A stretch of 64,000 bases of DNA, from assembly GCA_028641055.1 (NCBI GenBank), contig CM054059.1, positions 45,458,477-45,522,476 of the forward strand, in the 5' to 3' direction. Both the position numbers and the translations under genes were made by a program. How positions within the stretch are numbered: the stretch's first letter is position 1; every line of letters starts with the position of its first letter. The notes under the pieces were generated by a model that saw only the letters and a list, made by a program, of their open reading frames with translations, was not told the DNA's origin and did not search any database. Positions 58,146 through 64,000 of this stretch are shown piece by piece. This DNA comes from Alopecurus myosuroides (Eukaryota > Streptophyta > Magnoliopsida > Poales > Poaceae).

Positions 58146-58396
58146 CTAACTCAATGCCGATGGTATTTGTAATCCGCAGAAGGCCGTTGGCGTATGTCCT
58201 TTGGCACGGGGTTTCTTCGCTTCACCGTCGTCGTAGATTGGAGATGCCGACGGCCATGCCTAAGCCGATGGTAACTTGTGCACCGTCGGGGCCTGCCCTC
58301 TGTGCCGACGGCCCCGACTAATATTACAGTGTTATATACATAGATATTCAAACTGCACTATGCTAATTTAAATGCTATACAATGTTAGACAATACC

Positions 58397-58700
58397 CAGG
58401 CCGGCAAAATCCAGGCCCTGTGCTAAACTCTAAAATGGCCCTATCTCGCTCGGTAAAAATTAACAAATGAACAATTGAAATATATATGACATAATAATTT
58501 ATAATTGGAAATATGAAGAATTATACCTATTTAACTCATGCTTCTATAATGTTTATTTGAACATTATCAATATATTACAACAGATGAACTATTTTCGCTA
58601 ATATCATATATTGATATTCGTCAACCTCAATAATATCTATGTCTGAACATTTCTAGAAACAATTGCAAATGCAAGAGTCGAAGGATCAAACACTTACAAT
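58397..58700. mobile_element. hAT-type left end, related to the hAT at 2168
   Basis: CAGGCCGGCAAAATC, AGGCCCTGTGC and TCTAAAATGGCCCTATCTC match the left end of the 2168-4158 element in order and spacing. No right end was found before the MULE, so this is a fragment or is cut by it. Confidence 0.6.
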
Positions 58701-59073
58701 TCTTTTAGAGTTAAATACACTGTGGGTACTTCAACTTAATGTCAAAGCACGATACGGTACTCGCAGTTAGAAATACTAACGATGCGGTACTTAAACTTGA
58801 TGGGACGTTAATGTACGGTCACTGTTTGCCGTATCGGGTGCGTACACGCGTCGAAAGAGCGGGTGCGGAGATGTCTTCTGTCCACGTCGGACTGCATGGG
58901 GCGGGGGGGGGGGGGGGTTCTTTGTAAAAATAGAATAGTTGAGATCATCAAATCAGTCCCTGGCTTCATATCCCCAAATCCTACCTGCTCACTCCGTCGC
59001 CGGCGGTGAAATCCCTAACCTTTCCGGCCGTCTTCGTCGCCGCGCCCAAATCCCCTCTGGAGGTGTGTTTCCC

Positions 59074-59655
59074 ATGTTGTCCGCAAGCAATGCCCGCTCT
59101 GGAGCTCGCCGCGGCGCGACGCCGCTGCCCTTCGTCCCCTGCATCCCCTGCCCGGACTGCGGAAGGAGGGTAAGGTGGTACGAATCGACGACGCAGGTGC
59201 ACAATGGATGGATCTTCTACCGCTGCGTGACTCATGGTGTAAGTTGATTCATCTTTCTTGCTTGATTTTCGTTCTTCTTCGGTCCGTGCTTCTTCGTGCT
59301 TGTGATGTGTTTGAAGTGAGAAAATGTATGTCTTCATTTGTAGAGCGGATGTGATTTCTGGCACTGGGAAATGGAGTACGTGCACTACATTGTGGAGCAC
59401 AATTTTCTTTCTGATGATTTAGCAGTGGAGGCTATTGGTGGGGCAGAAGAAAGGAGGGAGATGATGAATGCGATTGGAGAAGGGGATGGAAGAATTTCTT
59501 CTAACAGCATGCCTAGGGGAAGGAATACAATGACCAGGCAGCAAGCATATGACTTGATTCAACTAGGGTGCCAACTAGTGTTTCTGATGAAGCTCCTGCT
59601 TGCTGTTGTGGTTCTGAAGGCAATACTGTCTGTCCTGTTTTATGTCAAGAACTAG
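59074..59655 (+). CDS. GRF-type zinc-finger protein with C-terminal membrane helix, MULE 2
   Basis: Exons 59074-59238 and 59344-59655 (GT..AG, phase 0) give 158 residues. The finger reads CPDCGRRVRWYESTTQVHNG, FYRCVTHG, then SGCDFWHWEMEYVHYI, keeping the Cys set (C-P-D-C, R-C, G-C) and the FW.WE end of GRF domains. A Lys/Arg/Ser middle follows, and a hydrophobic helix near the end (LIQLGCQLVFLMKLLLAVVV) suggests membrane anchoring. GRF domains bind single-stranded nucleic acid; a membrane-tethered GRF in a transposon has no established role. It is the better preserved of the two copies. The ATG is the first in frame after the leader; an in-frame upstream extension without Met is possible. Confidence 0.75.
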
Positions 59656-60102
59656 AATGTGGCTGGAGAAGAACTAGATGCTTGGTGTTGTCGTAGTGAT
59701 TAGGGATGTAATGTTGAACATGTTATGATGGTGTCCCTTTTATGTTTCAATTTGTGCATCAGACTGAATGTAATGGTGTGGAACCTGGTACCTGATGTGA
59801 TGTTATTAATATAGCTATGAATGTGAAATTTGTATCTGTTGTTGCCCTTTTATATCTTTGACATAGTTGACATATATGATCACATGTTGAGCAGTACCAA
59901 AATAATGATCTTATGAAGTACCAATAGACTGATAACCTGAAACTGCATTGTGTACATATGTGATAACAGAGTTGACATACCATCAAACCATCAGGTGCAG
60001 TACCAAAATACCAAAATATATGTCTTAGGTTGCAAACGTAGATAGCTTATTACACAGTTTCATATGAACTGGAACCATAGCTTAATTATTACACAAGGGA
60101 AA
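59656..60102. other. Noncoding spacer between the two MULE 2 genes
   Basis: AT-rich 3' flanks of convergent genes; no further gene seen. Confidence 0.5.
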
Positions 60103-63100
60103 TCATCTGAACACATCAAACATTGATGTTTTCTTTCCTGGAGGTTGCATCTGTTCTACTGTAGCTTCCACTTCCTTGTTATGATGTTCTCTTGCTTCAC
60201 CTTGCCTCTGCTGTTCTTCTCTTGCTTCAGCAGCCATCCTCCTCTCATATGCAATTTCTAGACCAGCAATTCTTTGCTCCTCTGCTCTATGTGCAGCAAT
60301 TCTTGCCCTCTCTTCTTCCTTTTGCAGAGCAGCTCTCTTCTTGGCATCTTCTTTTGCTTCTTGTTTTTCCAAATCCTTCTGAGCTTTCTTCTTTGCAGCT
60401 GCCTCTCTGTTACACTCAGCTACAAAAGCTCTAGTCTGAGCTTTAGCCTGCTTCCTGACTGATGTATCTTCCTTCCTCTTAGCATCTTTTTTTGCTTTTT
60501 GTTGTTTTCTTAGCTCTGCAAGTTGTGCTCTTTTCTGGGCCTCTTCTTGTTTCTTCCTGGCTGAATCTGCAGCTTTGTTCAACTCTTTCTCCTTCCTAGC
60601 ATCAAGCATGGCCTTCTTCTTCTCTTCTAGCTCTCTGTCCCTCTGGTTCTTCAAAGCTAGTAGTTTTTGGGCAAGTTCTCCTTGTCTAATGGTGCTTGTG
60701 CTTCCTTGGCTCTCTTGAGTTTGCTCAACCATTCTCTGAGCAGTTGTGATGAATGAGGAGTCAGGTACTGGCTGTTCCTGAACAACTCTAGGCTGTGGAA
60801 CCTACACCATTGAGATAAAACATTTCAGGAAAATGCAAAGTAGGTACAACCATTAAAGCAGGACTGATGAATGAGAAATGCATTACCTGTTGAACCATGG
60901 TATCAACCATTAAATCTTCTATCACAGGTTGGTTTGGAGGGGGCACATTCAGATCAGGAGTGCTGAAGCTAGTAGTAGTCACAATAGGGGCCACATCTGG
61001 TTGAGCTTCTAAATGGCTTGGTGGAGGCAGTCCAGCCTTTAAATACTTGCAACCTGCTTTATTATGATCAGGCTCTTTGCAGTAAGAACAATGCATGATC
61101 ACTCCATGCCTTGACATGATTTTCCCACCACTAGAATGAGGTAATTCTCCCGGTGCCTTCCTTCTAGCCTTTGTAGGTCTTCCAACATGTTTTTGATACA
61201 CAGGAGGTAGTATGTTAGGGCCAAACATCTTTTCCCACTCTGTCTTATCTTTGCAAGGGTAAATAATATTTTTTAACATTTTGTCAACCATGGATAATAG
61301 GAAACTAAACACATAATTTACATAACAAATGAGTACAACTGTCTTACTTGTTGAAAACCTCACAGTTATTGTTTAGGAGTATGTCACATTTAGGAAGATC
61401 ACTCTGGAATGCCCTTACCCAAGTCTTGGGATTCAAAGCATTAAGCCACTTGTAAGCATTTAAGTCAATTGCCTCCATCTGACCCATGTATTGCTCAAAT
61501 TTGATGACTGTGCTACTTCTAGCTATCTTCCAAAGCTGATTCTTCAGTACATCACCTTTAAATAGTTGTTGGAAGTTTTGCCACATGTGCTTACACAAAA
61601 CCTGTGTTCTGCATCAGGGAATAGGTCACTCACAACATTTATGAGACCCTGCATTGTCAATGAAATTGGTTAGTAGCAAAATAGATGAGCAAGTTAACAG
61701 ACAAGAATTGGTTAGTAACTGCTAAGTACAATTGGTACCTTCTGCTTATCTGACATTATGGTCCAAGGTTCTGTGTTAATAATGTTTAGATCACTCTTCA
61801 GAGTATCAAGAAACCACTTCCAGTTAATTGTATCTTCCACTTCAACAACAGCAATAGCAATTGGAAAAATACAATCATTGGGATCCATTCCAATAGATGC
61901 AAGTAACTGTCCTCTATACCTGGTCTTGATATGACATCCATCTAGAAAGATAATTGGCCTGCAACCTTGGAGGAATCCTCTCTTGCATGCATCAAGGCAC
62001 ATATACAACTTGTTAAACCTTCTTGCTTCATCTAGGGAGACATAGAAAGATGAACCATGATTGCTTCTTCTCACTTCATTTGCATAATCCCACAGCAGCT
62101 TGTATTGCCTTTCCTCATCACCATGGATAGTGTCCATTGCTATTCTTCTTTCCCTTTGCAATTTCATTCTTCCAGGTGTCATGTGCCATTCCTTTTGTAC
62201 AATTCTTGAAAAAAAAATCATGTTCATCCCTTGATCAGCCCTAAACCCCTCAATATACTTCTCTGCTAAGAATGTTGCTGTGAAATCCCTCAGGTGAAAC
62301 AGCTTGCTGCAAGTATGCTCAGGTACATGCCTCTTCACCATAAAGCACTTTGTCCTGCTGTCATACGAGACCCACAGAAACCAGTTCAATCCTCATAGCA
62401 TATGGCCTTCACTCTTTTCTTATCATTAATTGGCATCTTCAGGTCAACTCTATTATGACAAGAATACTCTTTTATAGCTTGTCTCACCATGCTTATATTT
62501 TCAAACACCTGACCTACAAAGAATTATGGACAACACAAATCAGTTTCTTTGAATGTTTTAAACCTGAACTTCCCTTCTTCATCATAAGAGTCTGGTGCCC
62601 ACAAATCTTCAGTTTCAGTGTTGTAACCATCTTCATCTTTCACATCTTCTTTTTTCCTTTGCTTTGTCTCCTACAGTCCAAGTCCAAGTTGACTTCTTTC
62701 CTGTAGTTCTTTCACCCTCATCTTCACTGACTTCATCCACATGCAGATCTTCATCTGAATCTTGCACATCATTGTCACTGTCAATTATGATTTCAGGCTC
62801 ATAGTCAGAATCTTCAGTTTCATCAGACAAATTGCCCTCCTCATCCAACAGTGAAACACTGCTGCACCTCCTTTTTGACCTTCTCAATGTTGGCTCTGTT
62901 GCTTGTTCTGGTTCTACAACAATTGTTTCCTCTGGTTCATCACCTGCCTCTAAAATCACATGATCACTGAAAGTTCCTGCCCTCCTTGCAAATACTAAGT
63001 GACTTGCATCCACTTCATGGTACACAACCTGTATAGGGACATGCTCTGCTTCACTGCAATTTCTGTCAACTAGCTCTAGTTCTCCTTCAGTAACTACTGC

Positions 63101-63797
63101 TGAGCATACAACATGCTTGATAGGACTAACAATTGGTGGCAAATGAGCTCTAGGATTGTACAAAACATCATCATCACTGTCACTGTCCTTCTGATGAAGG
63201 CTGTCATCATGATCCAAGTAGATATCAAAGAAATGGTTTCCAATTCCCTGAAACTTCAACATTTGATCCACATCTTCATCAGTTCTAAGTGGCCTCAAAC
63301 CATTTCTTTCAATTGATAGTATAGGAATGCAGTAATAAGCCTTCAATCTCCCTGCCATCTCCCAGCCCATATCCTCCACAATGTTTTCAAGCATTATAGT
63401 TGACCATGTCACAATATCCAACTGATCAAACCAAACAGACCTGCCATCAACATAGCTAAGGTTGCTACCATGACCAGTGAAAAATCCACCATGGTGTATG
63501 CGCGCAGAGAAATGGCTACTGCGATGACCTGGCCCATAATTAAACGAACAAAGTTACACCACAACTGAACCAAATTATGCAAAATTCAGCTCAAAAACCC
63601 TAAACCCAAACCACAACCCGCAAGATCAATAACCCTAAATCGGAACAATAAACATCGCACGGACAAAAACACCGATAATAAGGTACGAATCGCTCAAATT
63701 AGCTAACTTTCTTCACAAAGCATACAGATTTAGGGGGTGCCACCGAACTCACCGTAAACAGGGGTGGGTCTCCTTCCGGAAGACGAACTGGAGCCAT
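60103..63797 (-). pseudogene. MULE 2 transposase, degraded and lacking the SWIM finger
   Basis: Likely first exon 63797-63753 (MAPVRLPEGDPPLFT, donor GTGAGT). Then a PB1-like domain (RIHHGGFFTGHGSNLSYVDG, WFDQLDIVTW) and an acidic linker to about 62640, a frame break in an A-run near 62660, and a second near 62390. The MuDR-type core (62389-61712) has PEHTCSKLFHLRDFTATFLA, FLDGCHIKTRYRGQLLAS and WKWFLDTLKSDLN. A shortened continuation (61660-61344) contains HMWQNFQQLFKGD. The SWIM finger and neighbouring sequence are missing before YPCKDKTEWEKMFGPN; a zinc knuckle C-SY-C-KEPD-H-NKAG-C follows. The last exon (60811-60103) encodes a very Lys/Glu/Ala-rich coiled coil ending MFDVFR. Frameshifts make it non-functional. 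Confidence 0.8.
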
Positions 63798-64000
63798 CTT
63801 CACCTACTGCGAGCACACGAGACTGATCCCCGGAGGCGCCGCTACGAATCCGTTGCAAAAACTAGGTCAGACCTGCCCCTAATCGGCCGGGATGGTTCCG
63901 GCGGAGACGCCGACGCGGGGGCTCCCCTGTATCCCGCCTGCGAGCGTCGAGTGGAGAGACTAAAGGACAAGAGTGTGGGTCGCAGACAGAAATGGCATGA

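Larger units (their letters stand above)
44429..58332. mobile_element. CACTA-type element, interrupted by a gypsy element
   Basis: The left end begins CACTACAGGATTAGGG, followed by subterminal GC-rich repeats (ACCGTCGGCGTATGG, TGCCGACGG, GGCTTAAGC). Similar repeats in reverse lie at 58150-58320 (GGCCGTTGGCGTATG, TGCCGACGGCC), ending ATTACAGTG, that is CACTGTAAT inverted. The 3-bp target duplication is not evident (TGT versus TTA), so the right boundary is tentative. The interior (44.75-45.49 and 57.45-58.15 kb) has no transposase. The gypsy element at 45497-57442 is nested in it. Confidence 0.6.
58706..64000. mobile_element. MULE 2: Mutator-like element with GRF gene, right end outside window
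   Basis: Same layout as MULE 1: GRF gene on plus, transposase on minus, converging. The left terminal region has GGGTACTTCAACTTAATGTC and CGGTACTTAAACTTGATGGG repeats typical of grass MULE ends. The exact left boundary and target duplication cannot be fixed without the right end. A G homopolymer lies at about 58902-58916. Confidence 0.75.

Noticed and set aside
13839..58916. G or C homopolymers at 13839, 23819, 33653 and 58902
   Set aside because: Striking but probably ordinary slippage sites or sequencing uncertainty; no shared context.
1..64000. CRISPR arrays, tRNA, rRNA or bacterial-type systems
   Set aside because: None seen; the tandem repeats lack regular unique spacers, and spliced genes and retrotransposons show a plant nuclear genome.

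Overview
This is plant nuclear DNA, most likely from a large-genome grass of the wheat/barley tribe. No organism is named, so this is inference from dense nested transposons, grass-type MITEs with TAA/TTA target sites, spliced genes with GT..AG introns, and a GEM-like (GRAM-domain) gene. Only two ordinary host genes are recognisable; nearly everything else is mobile DNA.

Left part (1-9.1 kb): a six-exon gene on the minus strand for a staphylococcal-nuclease-like (CAN-type) protein. It runs off the left edge. Its exons join in frame, and its introns are filled with a 2-kb hAT element, two non-LTR retroposons, a Tourist-like MITE and duplicated AT-rich DNA. From 9.1 to 14.6 kb there is intergenic DNA with tandem repeats and a probable retroposon. 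From 14.6 to 17.7 kb two related PIF/Harbinger-like elements lie in opposite orientation, each carrying its own promoter, an ORF and a poly(A) signal. From 18.4 to 23.4 kb there is a patchwork of a retroposon, a LINE-like fragment, a gypsy LTR plus gag fragment, another LTR-like fragment and a small MITE.

Middle (23.6-39.7 kb): one 16-kb Mutator-like element (MULE) with ~240-bp terminal inverted repeats and a perfect 9-bp target duplication. It carries a small GRF-type protein gene on the plus strand and a broken transposase on the minus strand. The transposase is split by a 10.85-kb copia (Sirevirus-like) element whose 3' LTR is truncated at the junction.

Right part: a 510-bp MITE and a third PIF/Harbinger-like element (40.6-42.5 kb) sit just upstream of an intact two-exon GEM-like gene (42.9-44.0 kb). 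Then comes a CACTA-type element (left end 44.43 kb, probable right end 58.33 kb) split by a complete 11.9-kb gypsy element with 836-bp LTRs, a GTCCA target duplication and an antisense gene next to its 3' LTR. The window ends in a hAT-type end and a second GRF-carrying MULE (58.7 kb to beyond the right edge).

The most unusual signal is the trio of PIF/Harbinger-like elements. They share terminal repeats, a promoter module and a polyadenylation module, but carry two unrelated protein genes between them, one with two ubiquitin-interacting-like motifs. Splice sites, divergence counts and alignments were all done by eye.
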